Source of the DNA: Pirellula sp.
GTDB taxonomy: Bacteria; Planctomycetota; Planctomycetia; Pirellulales; Pirellulaceae
NCBI GenBank assembly: GCA_021299695.1
Contig: JAJTEK010000016.1
Coordinates: 1 to 64,000 of the forward strand
Direction of reading: 5' to 3'
Length of the DNA: 64,000 bases
How positions within the stretch are numbered: the first letter of the stretch is position 1; each line of letters opens with the position of its first letter. Positions 18,663-29,117 of this stretch are shown here, in pieces. The position numbers and the translations under genes were made by a program. The notes beneath the pieces are model-generated. The model worked only from the letters and a program-made list of their open reading frames with translations, ran no database searches and was not told where the DNA came from.

Positions 18663-20073
18663 AGAGTGCGAACCTCAGGCGGTTGCGTGTCCCGTCGGAG
18701 TTGATGACATCCAAGTGTTGTGCTCCGGATAAATTGTCGTAATTGCGGATGCGCATAGCTACAGATTGCGTTCGACGAATCTCGGACCAACCCGGCGAGT
18801 CAAATTCGTCTTGGGCTACGCTAAAGTAGGTCCAATTCTGCCGAGAGGGAAGGTCGAAAATGGTCGTATTCACAGCTTCGATCTTGAGGCCGGACTGGCG
18901 CACGTTGAAGAATTCGTCAGCTTGATCGGTGCTCCCGAAGACCCAATACCAATCGTTTGAGTTTTCGATAAGCGACCTTAGATTCATCTCGCTCATTCCA
19001 CCTCGTTCGATCCCTAAGTACCAGATCCACCCAGGATCGAACCATTCGGGTCCGAGTTGCGTGCACATTTTCGATTCGAGGCCTTCGAAGTTTGCTTGGA
19101 GGTACTCATCGAATTTCGTATCGCGGAGTATACGAAGAATCTTTTGTCTGATATCCGCGAATATCCAACCGAGATTGTCGTGATCGTACGGTTCTATCTT
19201 AACGGCTGTACGTTCGGGACCAAACAAGGAGATTTGACCAAGGAAACGGGCTAGTTCGAGGTAGGCCGTCATCGGATGAACCCCGAGTGCTGGGGTCAAA
19301 ACAGATAGCACGCTGTGAGCATCGTTGAGTCTGTCGAGCATGCGGACTCGACCGGAGTTTGCGTCAAGGCCATGTCGACCCGTCATCAACTGTTTTACCG
19401 GTTCCTTGAGCGATTCCATCACATCGGAAATCTGATCGCAAACCCCTTGAACATAATGCCGTCGCAGGTAAATCCAAGCTTGCGTTGAGATGACAGGTGG
19501 GATGTACGATTCGTCCAGAACAGGAGCCGCATCGCGGTCGATAGCCATCTTGACCTTCGCCAACGGCAAGCACTCGAAACCCTCGGGTCCTTTCCCAGCG
19601 ACCAATCCAAGGGACAGTTTTCGGACAGCGATTGCCTGCTCGGAGGCTTGTACATTTTCGTCGACAACCATTTGGTCATTCAGAAAAAAACGCCTTTGGT
19701 AACTATCTTTAGCATCAGCGACATTGGCTGCACCAAGATTGAGTTTGGGAACCGCCAGTTGAATAAGAATCGAGGTTTCTGCTTGAGCTTTTGCTTTGGG
19801 GTCGAAGTATTCCCTCAAGTTTATTTCCAGGTCTTGGCCCTGTTCGAGGCAAACCATGGTTCCATCGCGCATGCGCGCCTCAAGTTGTTCGACGCGAAGA
19901 ACGTTGTTCGCCAAGGCGTCTCGGCTATAATCGAACGCGTGCAACCCGTATCCGTAGCTATGATCCCAACGTTCAGAGGTATGTTGGTGCTCCGCCCAAT
20001 ATCGATCCGATGCTTGGAGATGCTGGGGGCGTACGAACTGTCCTTGGTGCCAATGAATTGGGGAGTGTCTCAT
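18646..20073 (-). CDS. tssK: Type VI secretion-like baseplate subunit TssK
   Basis: MRHSPIHWHQGQFVRPQHLQASDRYW N-terminus and full-length ~475 aa TssK pattern. Confidence 0.9.
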   Translation of the reverse strand: MRHSPIHWHQGQFVRPQHLQASDRYWAEHQHTSERWDHSYGYGLHAFDYSRDALANNVLRVEQLEARMRDGTMVCLEQGQDLEINLREYFDPKAKAQAETSILIQLAVPKLNLGAANVADAKDSYQRRFFLNDQMVVDENVQASEQAIAVRKLSLGLVAGKGPEGFECLPLAKVKMAIDRDAAPVLDESYIPPVISTQAWIYLRRHYVQGVCDQISDVMESLKEPVKQLMTGRHGLDANSGRVRMLDRLNDAHSVLSVLTPALGVHPMTAYLELARFLGQISLFGPERTAVKIEPYDHDNLGWIFADIRQKILRILRDTKFDEYLQANFEGLESKMCTQLGPEWFDPGWIWYLGIERGGMSEMNLRSLIENSNDWYWVFGSTDQADEFFNVRQSGLKIEAVNTTIFDLPSRQNWTYFSVAQDEFDSPGWSEIRRTQSVAMRIRNYDNLSGAQHLDVINSDGTRNRLRFALFAVRN

Positions 20074-20156
20074 AGATATTGGCTTTGTCTCTAAGCTATA
20101 GAGGTTGATTCGATACCATCCAACGAGGGATTTAGCAAACCGCTACCGATCGCATT

Positions 20157-21719
20157 ATGAAGTCCTGTGCCGATACTGCAACCAGTTACGACCAGATTCC
20201 CTACGTAAGCTACCCAATTTTTCACAGCCATCCTAGAAATCTCGCCGCTGTCGCGAGATTTTTTGGATTGCAGGTAGCCGCATTGGATCAAGCTCGGGTG
20301 CTAGAAATCGGCTGCTCGACCGGCGGAAACCTGATTCCCTGGGCTTGCCAATACCCAAATTCGGTTTTTGTGGGACTCGATGCATCGAGCCGGCAGATTG
20401 CGATGGCCAAAGGAGAATCCGATGCGCTTGAGCTGAACAATATCCGTTTCTATGCTAGCGACGTTCTCGATTACACCAATACGGATGGACCCTTCGACTA
20501 CATCATTTGCCACGGTGTGTATTCATGGGTCGCGCCGAATGTTCAGGAGAGAATCCTAAGTTTGTGCCGCGAGAACTTAGCCTCAACGGGTGTGTGTTAC
20601 ATCAGCTACAACACCTATCCAGGCTGGTTTCTCCGCCAAGGGATTCGTGAAATGATGAGGTACCATGCCGGGAGTTTCACCTCCGAGACGGAAAAAATCG
20701 AACAGTCCAGGGCCTTGTTGAACTTTCTGACTACCGCATCAAGCAGTGAAAGCAGCACCTATCAAAAGCTGCTTACGGATGAGCTCGAAGTCATCAGAGC
20801 CTGTGATGACAGCTACCTTTATCATGAACATCTTGAGGCCTGCAACGCGCCAATCTACTTCCACGAGTTCATCTCTAGATCGCAAAGCCAAGGTCTTAGG
20901 TTTCTTGGAGAAGCGCAAGTCTCGAGCATGTTTCCAAACGAGTTCCAAGAAGATGTGCAAGGAACGCTTCAGCGCATCGCCAATGATCTGATTCAGTACG
21001 AACAATACATGGACTTTCTAAGGAATCGACGATTTCGGCAATCGCTTTTGGTTCAGAAAGAAGCGCAACCAAACCGAGCACTCAATCACGAGTCCGTGCT
21101 GGGATTGGTGATTTCTGCCGATATCAAGAAGTCATCCAGTCCCGATCAATCTGGGGGCCTGCAGGAGGTCGCTTTTCAACATGCCAATGGGAAGGTTTTA
21201 CGAGTGACCAAGGGTTTGGTTTCCGATGCTTTCGAAATTCTGGCATCTATTTGGCCACGTGAGATCGCATTTGACGATCTGTGGGAATCGGCCAAAAAAA
21301 GGTCGGATTCAACCGTCGATGCATCGCAGCTTAGCAAATCGGAGTTCGCCATCGCGATTTTGAAGTGCTACAGCCAAGGCTTGGTCGAATTATTCGCAAG
21401 CTCGCAAACCTATAGCTTTAGCGATACAGCGCCATCTGCTCCAAGGACAACGCGCTGGATCCAGCGACAAGCCGCTTTGGGCTCTATCGTAACGAACTTA
21501 AGACACCAGTCGGTAAGAATTGGGCTATTCGAAAAGGAGCTACTTCAAAGGGTCGATGGCGAATGCTCCGTCAGGGAACTGGTAAGTCGGATTTCAAGCG
21601 GTCCCAAGGCCGATGAGATTGCCAGTTCGGTCGAGTTTCAGGCATTTGCTCCAGATTGGCACAGATTCGCTCAAGCCAGTTTTGAGAAACTCCAGAAAGC
21701 ATCCCTTTTTTGTTCCTGA
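20157..21719 (+). CDS. Class I SAM methyltransferase with methyltransferase regulatory domain (PKMT-like)
   Basis: YDQIPYVSYPIFHSHPRNLAAVARFFGL...VLEIGCSTGGNLIPWA...ICHGVYSWV...YISYNTYPGW. Confidence 0.88.
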   Translation: MKSCADTATSYDQIPYVSYPIFHSHPRNLAAVARFFGLQVAALDQARVLEIGCSTGGNLIPWACQYPNSVFVGLDASSRQIAMAKGESDALELNNIRFYASDVLDYTNTDGPFDYIICHGVYSWVAPNVQERILSLCRENLASTGVCYISYNTYPGWFLRQGIREMMRYHAGSFTSETEKIEQSRALLNFLTTASSSESSTYQKLLTDELEVIRACDDSYLYHEHLEACNAPIYFHEFISRSQSQGLRFLGEAQVSSMFPNEFQEDVQGTLQRIANDLIQYEQYMDFLRNRRFRQSLLVQKEAQPNRALNHESVLGLVISADIKKSSSPDQSGGLQEVAFQHANGKVLRVTKGLVSDAFEILASIWPREIAFDDLWESAKKRSDSTVDASQLSKSEFAIAILKCYSQGLVELFASSQTYSFSDTAPSAPRTTRWIQRQAALGSIVTNLRHQSVRIGLFEKELLQRVDGECSVRELVSRISSGPKADEIASSVEFQAFAPDWHRFAQASFEKLQKASLFCS

Positions 21720-21795
21720 GTTCCAAATTACAATCTATTGCTCTTTAGTTTAGAAGTACAGATTCAAAATTGTCTTTCGCTTTCGGGAGTCGTAA

Positions 21796-22182
21796 ATGGG
21801 CAAGCCTGCTGCAAGATTGGGTGACATGGTGCTACAAGATGGCCCACATTGCCATGCACCTATCCATCCACCAGCACCTGTGCCGACCCCGGTACCTCAT
21901 CCTCCTATGCCCCTGAACATCATCAAAGGGCTCCCGACAGTATTGATTGGCGGTCAACCTGCAGCACGCTCGACGGACATGACCTCTCCTTGCATGTTGG
22001 CTGGATGTGTGCCGGGTGGTCCTGGAATCATCACGCTCGGTTCGATGACAGTGCTTATCGGTAACTTGCCCGCGGCTCGGGTTGCGGACATGACGATGCA
22101 TGCAAGTTGTGTTGCTCCCCTACCGATGCCCACTGGTAAGGTTTTGCCACCTGGTTGTCCGACAGTTATGATTGGTGGATAG
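21796..22182 (+). CDS. Stand-alone PAAR-domain protein
   Basis: MGKPAARLGDMVLQDGPHCHAP...GLPTVLIGGQPAARSTDMTSPC...TVLIGNLPAARVADMTMHA...GCPTVMIGG. Confidence 0.93.
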   Translation: MGKPAARLGDMVLQDGPHCHAPIHPPAPVPTPVPHPPMPLNIIKGLPTVLIGGQPAARSTDMTSPCMLAGCVPGGPGIITLGSMTVLIGNLPAARVADMTMHASCVAPLPMPTGKVLPPGCPTVMIGG

Positions 22183-22191
22183 ACCGAATCC

Positions 22192-23304
22192 ATGCGACGC
22201 AGCCACCTCGATCTTTTCGCACCTAATTGTCCGGTTTGCAAACATCTCTTCAATCGAAATAGTTCGCTGCAGCTCGTCCACATTTTCGAATCCGATCAAG
22301 ACCACGTGATCGAAGGATCGTTGCATTGCAGCGACATCAACTGCCAGTCGGAGTTTCCAATCATCGATGGAATCCCGATTCTTGTGCCAAACCTACGCGA
22401 GTTTATCGCCGGTAGCGCGTCGGTGATTCTCTCAAGACAGGATCTTTCCGAGTCCACAGTCAGCCTGATCGGAGATTGCTGCGGGAACAATAGCTCGATG
22501 GGCACTACTAGGCAACACCTGAGTTCTTATGCTTTTGATCATTACCAAGATTTTAAAGCCGGAGACCCAAATGTCCCTGTTACAAGTTCCATCGTCGATC
22601 TGCTGGAAAAGGGGCTTGAAGACCTTGCTCCTTTGCCAGCGGGCCCGATCTTGGATGTTGGATGTTCGGTGGGTAGAACCTCTTTTGAACTGGCTCAGAG
22701 ATTTCGAACGCCAGTACTTGGAATCGATCTGAACTTCTCGATGTTACGCTGCGCTCACCAGATTTTGAGGGAGAGAAAGATCGACTACGATTTGCGAAGG
22801 GTCGGAGGCGTCTACGATCGAATTAGTCATCCGGTGCAATTCGAAAACTCCGAATTAGTGGACTTCTGGATCTGTGATGCCATGGCTCTCCCTTTTGGTG
22901 AGGGGATTTCTCCGTTCGTCAATTGCCTGAATGTTCTGGATTGCGTTAGTTCCCCTCTGAATTTGCTGATTTCCATCGCTAGAGTGATGCAATTTGGAGG
23001 TTCGATTCTTCTTTCGAGCCCTTACGATTGGTCGCCGTCGGCAACACCGGTAGAAGCTTGGATAGGTGGCCACTCCCAGCGTTCCGTAAACCAAGGTCGA
23101 AGTGAAGCTCAGTTAGACCAGGTGCTCAGCACGATAGGGAACCTATTGAACTGCAAACTAACGGTACAGCAGCAAACCAACTCGAACTGGCGTGTGCGTT
23201 TGCACGAGCGCTGCAGTGTGGATTACGACTGCCATCTGCTGTCCATCCAGAAACAAACTGCCCAAAGAATGGAATGTCTCGGCGAAATGAACGTTCAGCT
23301 CTAA
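22192..23304 (+). CDS. Trm112-like zinc N-terminus plus SAM methyltransferase
   Basis: CPVCKHLF...C..C...FPIIDGIPILVP followed by ILDVGCSVGRTSFELAQRF. Confidence 0.82.
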   Translation: MRRSHLDLFAPNCPVCKHLFNRNSSLQLVHIFESDQDHVIEGSLHCSDINCQSEFPIIDGIPILVPNLREFIAGSASVILSRQDLSESTVSLIGDCCGNNSSMGTTRQHLSSYAFDHYQDFKAGDPNVPVTSSIVDLLEKGLEDLAPLPAGPILDVGCSVGRTSFELAQRFRTPVLGIDLNFSMLRCAHQILRERKIDYDLRRVGGVYDRISHPVQFENSELVDFWICDAMALPFGEGISPFVNCLNVLDCVSSPLNLLISIARVMQFGGSILLSSPYDWSPSATPVEAWIGGHSQRSVNQGRSEAQLDQVLSTIGNLLNCKLTVQQQTNSNWRVRLHERCSVDYDCHLLSIQKQTAQRMECLGEMNVQL

Positions 23305-26300
23305 GGTCTTATTGCTGTATTGGCTGCAGGTAACCGACTCTTTTGGATAGGGATTTCAATCTCTATTGGTTCGCATGTCAACGATAGGAGTTTTGGGATC
23401 TCCCATTCCAGATTGCTTATAGCAATTTTTGTGCGATCCCGATCAATCTTTCGATTTGTCCGAAACGTGTGAATCGCAATTTTGCTTTGCTGATCAAATT
23501 GCCGATCGACCGTTACGATATGGTCTTGGGAGGTACCCATCAAGTTTGTCTTTAGAGACATCACATCGACTGCTTTGGAATCTGTTGTCAATCGGATTTC
23601 AAGAATATCGCCATCACTTGAATTGTTCGACTCGACACTTCTTGCTTTTAGCTTGACCCCCTTGGCTACCATTTGCCAGTCTTGCATGGCCGTTTGCAAG
23701 TCAAGAGAAATCATGAGGGGTTGGGTTCGCTGACCTAAGTTTAGAATTTCAACGGGTGCTGGCAGGCTCTCGAACGGATCTTGAATCCTTTGGCTTTTGA
23801 AATCCTTACTGAATTGCGATTGAATGTGAACTTTTGCGTTGGAACTCCCTGCTGGCCAACCACGTACCCGCAAATGAGTCACGGGAACGCCTAGTCCTTT
23901 TTCGAATGAACGGTCATAAAAAACAACACGATTCGTGGGCGACTCGCTAGATCCATCCACAGGCGTCAATGTTATCCAAATGGCGTCTGGTCTTCTGCTG
24001 AACCGCCAATCGACTAGGTCTGGATTGGTAGCATTAGGTTCATCCCAGGTATCTTGCCACGATATCGGGATACTCAGTTGCCCTTCCTCGGACCACTGCG
24101 GTTGATGCACTCGAACGACTTTCTTGGTTGGCTTGCCAGAGGCGTCCAACATGACTTGAGTGGCGACCACATTTTCATGATATGGTTTTGCTAGGAGTCG
24201 CTTTTTATCGATATCGGCAGACAGAGAGATGCTCTCTCCGCCCTCAAGCCAGATTGGTTCGGTCAAGTCGTTCTGGTCTTGGGTTGACTGGCCGGCGGAT
24301 TTGCCACTTCTGGGATTCTTGTAACGAACCTGCATCGCTTCGCCGGTGGCTTCCGGTACTTGGATCTGCGATGTTCTACTGGAGGGAACCCAGAGAGCAT
24401 CTTTTATCTCCAGTGGGCCGTCGGCTAGGTTTGAAACCTCAAAGGAGCCAACTCGAAGCAACTTTTGGATTGCATCCAGTAAATCCTGTTGGCCTTGGAT
24501 CGTTTCAAAGGACCCACCAGTTGCTTGCGTGAGCGATTCGAGTTCGGATATTTCACGAGAGTGCTTGACTCGATCCATACCGATGCCAAAGACATGCACC
24601 GGCACTGGCGTTTTCTGATACGTTCGAAGTACATCCGCGATCGTCGTGGGACTTACATTCTCTGTTGAATCAACGAACTGATAGTTCGTTCCGTCAGTAA
24701 GCAAAATGATGCGAGAGTTTTCATGGCTCTCCTGCGAAGGGAATTCCTGAAGGGCTCGATCGATCGCCAAATACAATGGGGACTGGCCCCAAGCGTCAAC
24801 GTTCGAGATGCGTGCAATGAGCGTTTTTGCCCGGCCCACATTCATCTCAGTGAGAGAAGAAAGCGTTTCGATGTCTATGCTTGGTGTCAACTCTTCCCCG
24901 GGTTCAAACTTGACACCTGGGCGTTTCAGCAATTCGATAGGCGCCCGTCGGCTCCATCCGATTCGGTTTCCCACCACATGCAAGCCGACTTGATTATCCC
25001 CTCGATATGCCAACCTCAAAAGAAGATCTGCGAGCGTCTTCTTAGCGATATCGATTTTCCTAGAACTTTTTGCATCCTTTCCAGCGATCAAATCTCCCAT
25101 GCTGTTGGAACAATCAAGAATGATGTTCACTGAAAGTTTTTTAGAGGTGTCGTGCACGCAAACAGTGCTTTCCGTTGCACGTTCGAATTCCGTACGAGTC
25201 ACGTAACCACCGATCTTTTGAAATGGAATCGGGGCACGGATCTCGTGCCCACGAAAACGTAGTGCTCCCACCAGAGAATCTCTTGGGTGTAATTCCAGTT
25301 GACTAAGACGAAAATCGAGCCTGTTGTCCACTCCTAGTGGAAGCGATCTCCCAACGGAAATGTTGGGCTCGATCTCAGCGGAGTTCGATTTCATAATTCC
25401 AATGAGTGCAAGCGTTGAGCTTGGGTAGATTCTCCCGTGGCCTAAATCTTCGTTTAAATGCGCAGTCAACGAAGTTTCTAGTGAATTATCGGAGTTGATT
25501 TTACTGTCGAGTGCGGGATCAAGTTCGCACCATGAGTTGGCTAAAATTTTTAACTGGTCAGATCGATCGCGATACACTTGGATCTTCTTGCTGTATTCCA
25601 TTGAGTAAGGAACACTATCCTGATTGTCAACGATCTGTGTAGCGCTGTCACAAAAATGATCGGTTAACAGCTCAAAGTAGGTTTTCGAATCACCAGCGGA
25701 TCCCCAGAAATCCTCCATGCTACGTTCCGCGGACCACAGTAGCCAATCCAATTGATTGCGTCTGAGATCTGCGGTGAGGAAATCTTCCTTGATATCCCAA
25801 AAACCAAGGGAGTAGCACCATCGTTGAAGTCTCGCGTCGGCGATCCTGTTGGATTCACCATTCGTCTCGGGCGTGGCGTTTGAATCAATTCCTTGAGAAC
25901 ATTTGCCCATGGTCCAACCAAGCCTAGTCGACCATTTGTTACGGATTGGTGAGGAATTGATCAGTCGGAAAAGAATTGGATTGATGCTCGGATCGTCCTG
26001 TCTGCGAGTTTTGTTGTCATTGGTATCTCCAGCGCCATCCAAGAGCGTTGAATCCGGCAAGTGGCCATCACGCGATTCAAGCCTATTTGCACTATATCGA
26101 AGCGCCCTAAGACTTTCCCTTGATTTAATCGGTGTCATTGGGTTTTCGATGAAATAATCGATCTCTTGTATGCTCTTGCATGCAAGATCCGACGGGGTTT
26201 TCGACAAATCAAGAGCCTGTTCCACAAAAGCTTTTTCAAGGCGCTCATAGTTATTCGAAAGGAGCTTTTCTCGATGTTGTTCGATATTGTTTAATTCCGT

Positions 26301-28346
26301 ACGGATTTGCTCAAGGGTCCATTGCGGATCAGGACCTTGGCTGAGCTTGCGCTCATGCTCATCGAGCGACGCAAGAAGCGGTTCCAACTCTTTAGCGACC
26401 AGGGATCGCTTCAACTCTGCTGTTCCGTTACGGATCGTTGGGTTGGTCAGCCAATCGGAAAGTTCCGGCAGTGTTGCGGCCAATTGATGCTGCAGCTTGA
26501 CCTGTTCAATCAGCGATTGATAGGAGCTTTCAAGCAGCCCTAATTGCTCCTCGAATTCCAGGGCGGTAGGGTTTTCCCTCCAGAGGCTCCAAGGGAATGA
26601 GATCGAGAAATCTTCGGCGCTCCTTCGAACGCGATCCGAAGAAACAAACAAGGAACGAATCCAATCGTGCGCGTCTTCAATGGATAACCGGGAGTTGAAA
26701 GCCCTCGGCACTGCAAGCCTCTCGAGTCGTTCTTGCGCTCGAAGGAGGGGGATTGGGGACTGTGGTAGATTGGATTTATCAAGAGAAAGATTTCGCTGCC
26801 ACATTTTCAGAAACTGGAGGGATTTATTTCTGTTGTTCAGGGGAGCGGCGAGAGCAAGTTCCCCAAGAGATTCCGTTACACGATCAGCCGATTCCGTTGA
26901 AGATAGCAATTCCATGTACCGATCTATAAGATTTTTCTCATCCTTGTATTCGAGACCGAAATAACGGCACCAAGGTCCATAATCCGGATGTTCGACCTTG
27001 AGCGGCAATGGAGCTCTTTTTGAGAACGGGAGCAAAAACGCCTTCTGGTCATTGGAAATTGGATTCGAATCGAGAGTATCTAGAAGTTCATCAATTCGCC
27101 GATCCACTTCCCGATAGACTTTGTTGCAGAGGCTCTCGTAGTCTTTCCCCGCTCTAGACCATCTTTCAAGTGCCTGTATTTTTCTTTCTGTCAAATGCCA
27201 TTCTTTTGGTTCATACGAATACAGGTGATGACTTCTCAAGTTTTCCCAGCGACTCCAAAGTTGATTGATTTGCGAGTCGGTAAGTGTTTGGTTGGTTTTG
27301 GACTCCTTGAGATTTACGGATTGCTTGATTCGCCAGTCATCTTCTTGTATTGTATTGGCAATTTTGAAATTGATCTCATCACTGGTTCTAATCAGCTTGG
27401 GGGTCTGTCCTGTTGAACGGTAATGCGCTGCCCAACTTGACACACCGTTAGACAATTGGTTGTAGAACTCATCTAGGTCGATCCAATCATCGAGATTTTT
27501 GTCAGAACTTTTTTCAAGGGCTTGGTACGTCTGTTGAGCAAAAATAGAGCCGTTATTGAAAGGCCTTGGATCGCTATTTTCTCCCGCATCGCATGCGAGT
27601 ATCACTGCCATGTGATCATTGATGTGTTGGGATATTTCATTACCAAGATGATCGGAGACGTCGTTACAAAAAAGCCCCATAGGAATGGATCTTTGTAACC
27701 TTGTGCAGTCCATTAGAACAAGGACATTATGATCTTCAGTTAACACCTTTATCTGATCGAAAAAACAACTTACTTTGATCAATTCCTTTTGTCGATCGAT
27801 CGAGCCCAAAGGTGGAAGGAGGAAGCAGGCTAATTTTTTTTGCTGATCTTGCTGTTTTTCTTCCGAATCCTCGTCCGGAAGGATCACCCCATGCATACTT
27901 ATCCAGATGATCAATGGATCGCTTTTTCCCCATCCGGAAAATCGATTATCAACAATTTTCAATTGCGAGAAAAAACTGTCTCTATTCGATACCCTTCTCT
28001 CTCGATTGAGGATACTTAGCGATCGGTTATCGAAAAGGGAAAACCTTGCAGCATCTTCGGCGAGAAATGCTAAGGGGGGGATAGCTGGGTTTTCGTAAGC
28101 AGCCGCATTGAGCAGCAGCATCGGTGTTTTTCTTGGAGCAAGAGCAAGAAACATGCCGTAGAAAATCATCGCTAGAGCAACCAACCCTAGACTGGCAAAG
28201 CCAAGGATCCAATAAGCGAGTCGGTTCGATGCCTGACGATGAAATCCTGTCGATGACTTCGACTTCCATTGAGCGGAAAAATTTTCGGGAAGTTCAGGCT
28301 GAATTTCGGACATCGCAACCCTACGGTTCACGTAATTTCGAAGCAA
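23301..28346 (-). CDS. Giant caspase-like (C14 family) membrane-anchored protein with vWA domain
   Basis: N-terminal TM; LIIWISMHGVILP (HG) and VLVLMDCTRLQ (DC); vWA MIDAS NIILDCSNSMG with later ILLTDGTNYQ; 1681 aa. Confidence 0.82.
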   Translation of the reverse strand: MLRNYVNRRVAMSEIQPELPENFSAQWKSKSSTGFHRQASNRLAYWILGFASLGLVALAMIFYGMFLALAPRKTPMLLLNAAAYENPAIPPLAFLAEDAARFSLFDNRSLSILNRERRVSNRDSFFSQLKIVDNRFSGWGKSDPLIIWISMHGVILPDEDSEEKQQDQQKKLACFLLPPLGSIDRQKELIKVSCFFDQIKVLTEDHNVLVLMDCTRLQRSIPMGLFCNDVSDHLGNEISQHINDHMAVILACDAGENSDPRPFNNGSIFAQQTYQALEKSSDKNLDDWIDLDEFYNQLSNGVSSWAAHYRSTGQTPKLIRTSDEINFKIANTIQEDDWRIKQSVNLKESKTNQTLTDSQINQLWSRWENLRSHHLYSYEPKEWHLTERKIQALERWSRAGKDYESLCNKVYREVDRRIDELLDTLDSNPISNDQKAFLLPFSKRAPLPLKVEHPDYGPWCRYFGLEYKDEKNLIDRYMELLSSTESADRVTESLGELALAAPLNNRNKSLQFLKMWQRNLSLDKSNLPQSPIPLLRAQERLERLAVPRAFNSRLSIEDAHDWIRSLFVSSDRVRRSAEDFSISFPWSLWRENPTALEFEEQLGLLESSYQSLIEQVKLQHQLAATLPELSDWLTNPTIRNGTAELKRSLVAKELEPLLASLDEHERKLSQGPDPQWTLEQIRTELNNIEQHREKLLSNNYERLEKAFVEQALDLSKTPSDLACKSIQEIDYFIENPMTPIKSRESLRALRYSANRLESRDGHLPDSTLLDGAGDTNDNKTRRQDDPSINPILFRLINSSPIRNKWSTRLGWTMGKCSQGIDSNATPETNGESNRIADARLQRWCYSLGFWDIKEDFLTADLRRNQLDWLLWSAERSMEDFWGSAGDSKTYFELLTDHFCDSATQIVDNQDSVPYSMEYSKKIQVYRDRSDQLKILANSWCELDPALDSKINSDNSLETSLTAHLNEDLGHGRIYPSSTLALIGIMKSNSAEIEPNISVGRSLPLGVDNRLDFRLSQLELHPRDSLVGALRFRGHEIRAPIPFQKIGGYVTRTEFERATESTVCVHDTSKKLSVNIILDCSNSMGDLIAGKDAKSSRKIDIAKKTLADLLLRLAYRGDNQVGLHVVGNRIGWSRRAPIELLKRPGVKFEPGEELTPSIDIETLSSLTEMNVGRAKTLIARISNVDAWGQSPLYLAIDRALQEFPSQESHENSRIILLTDGTNYQFVDSTENVSPTTIADVLRTYQKTPVPVHVFGIGMDRVKHSREISELESLTQATGGSFETIQGQQDLLDAIQKLLRVGSFEVSNLADGPLEIKDALWVPSSRTSQIQVPEATGEAMQVRYKNPRSGKSAGQSTQDQNDLTEPIWLEGGESISLSADIDKKRLLAKPYHENVVATQVMLDASGKPTKKVVRVHQPQWSEEGQLSIPISWQDTWDEPNATNPDLVDWRFSRRPDAIWITLTPVDGSSESPTNRVVFYDRSFEKGLGVPVTHLRVRGWPAGSSNAKVHIQSQFSKDFKSQRIQDPFESLPAPVEILNLGQRTQPLMISLDLQTAMQDWQMVAKGVKLKARSVESNNSSDGDILEIRLTTDSKAVDVMSLKTNLMGTSQDHIVTVDRQFDQQSKIAIHTFRTNRKIDRDRTKIAISNLEWEIPKLLSLTCEPIEIEIPIQKSRLPAANTAIRP

Positions 28347-28349
28347 CGA

Positions 28350-29117
28350 TTACTCTTTTGGTTTCTCGACGCTAGGGCCTTCCTCAGGTTCGGAACTCTC
28401 TGGTGATGGACACGGGGATCCGCAGGCGCACAAGGCTATCCGAGCCATTCTCCTGACTCTAGCGGATTGCTCGAGATGGCCGCCGCAGTTGTCTGAATCA
28501 TACGCAATTTTCCGTAACTTTTCCACAATTTTCTCCGAGCAGCAGCTTCCGTTACAGCAAGTCCGACAAGGTCCCCCTGCTGCTTTACGAATGGCACTTA
28601 CGCTTGCAAACCTGACGGACTCGTTGCAATCGTCCATCGCCGCCAAAAGGGCCATTTCGGTGTCCGGATAGCATTTTCCGCATCCGAGACTCGCAAGAAA
28701 ATTGATGGCTTTGACCTTTTGCGGTGCTTGATCCTGCTCAGCCTTTGCTTCTGCTGCCGCCTTGACGGAGGGATTTGCATCCTCCTTCATATTTGCCGGA
28801 TCGGTAAGGGCGAGCATTGGCGGTCGGGCTTCCAAACCCGGGAATCGAGCTCCCAGCCTATTTCGGATCCTTTGACACCCGGTACCGACGCATGAAGATA
28901 ACCCCGTAAGTCCCAAGAACTGTGGTAGGGACGCTTGTGGTGTGGCAGGCGGCGCAATTGCGACAATCGTGGTCGCTCCCGCTTGCGCAGAGGATGGTGC
29001 AAGAGGAGTGGTGCCAGCAGTTGGCATTTGCGCACAACCTACCAAAAAAAGCAAAAGAAGAACCATTCCATAAAGAGCTTTCGCATTTGGGGGCTTATTG
29101 CTCGTGGGCGATCGCAT
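28350..29117 (-). CDS. Cys-rich HEAT-like lipoprotein
   Basis: Lipobox LLLFLVGCAQ; SLGCGKCYPDTEMALLAAMDDCNESVRFASVSAIRKAA; CRTCCNGSCC cluster. Confidence 0.7.
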   Translation of the reverse strand: MRSPTSNKPPNAKALYGMVLLLLFLVGCAQMPTAGTTPLAPSSAQAGATTIVAIAPPATPQASLPQFLGLTGLSSCVGTGCQRIRNRLGARFPGLEARPPMLALTDPANMKEDANPSVKAAAEAKAEQDQAPQKVKAINFLASLGCGKCYPDTEMALLAAMDDCNESVRFASVSAIRKAAGGPCRTCCNGSCCSEKIVEKLRKIAYDSDNCGGHLEQSARVRRMARIALCACGSPCPSPESSEPEEGPSVEKPKE

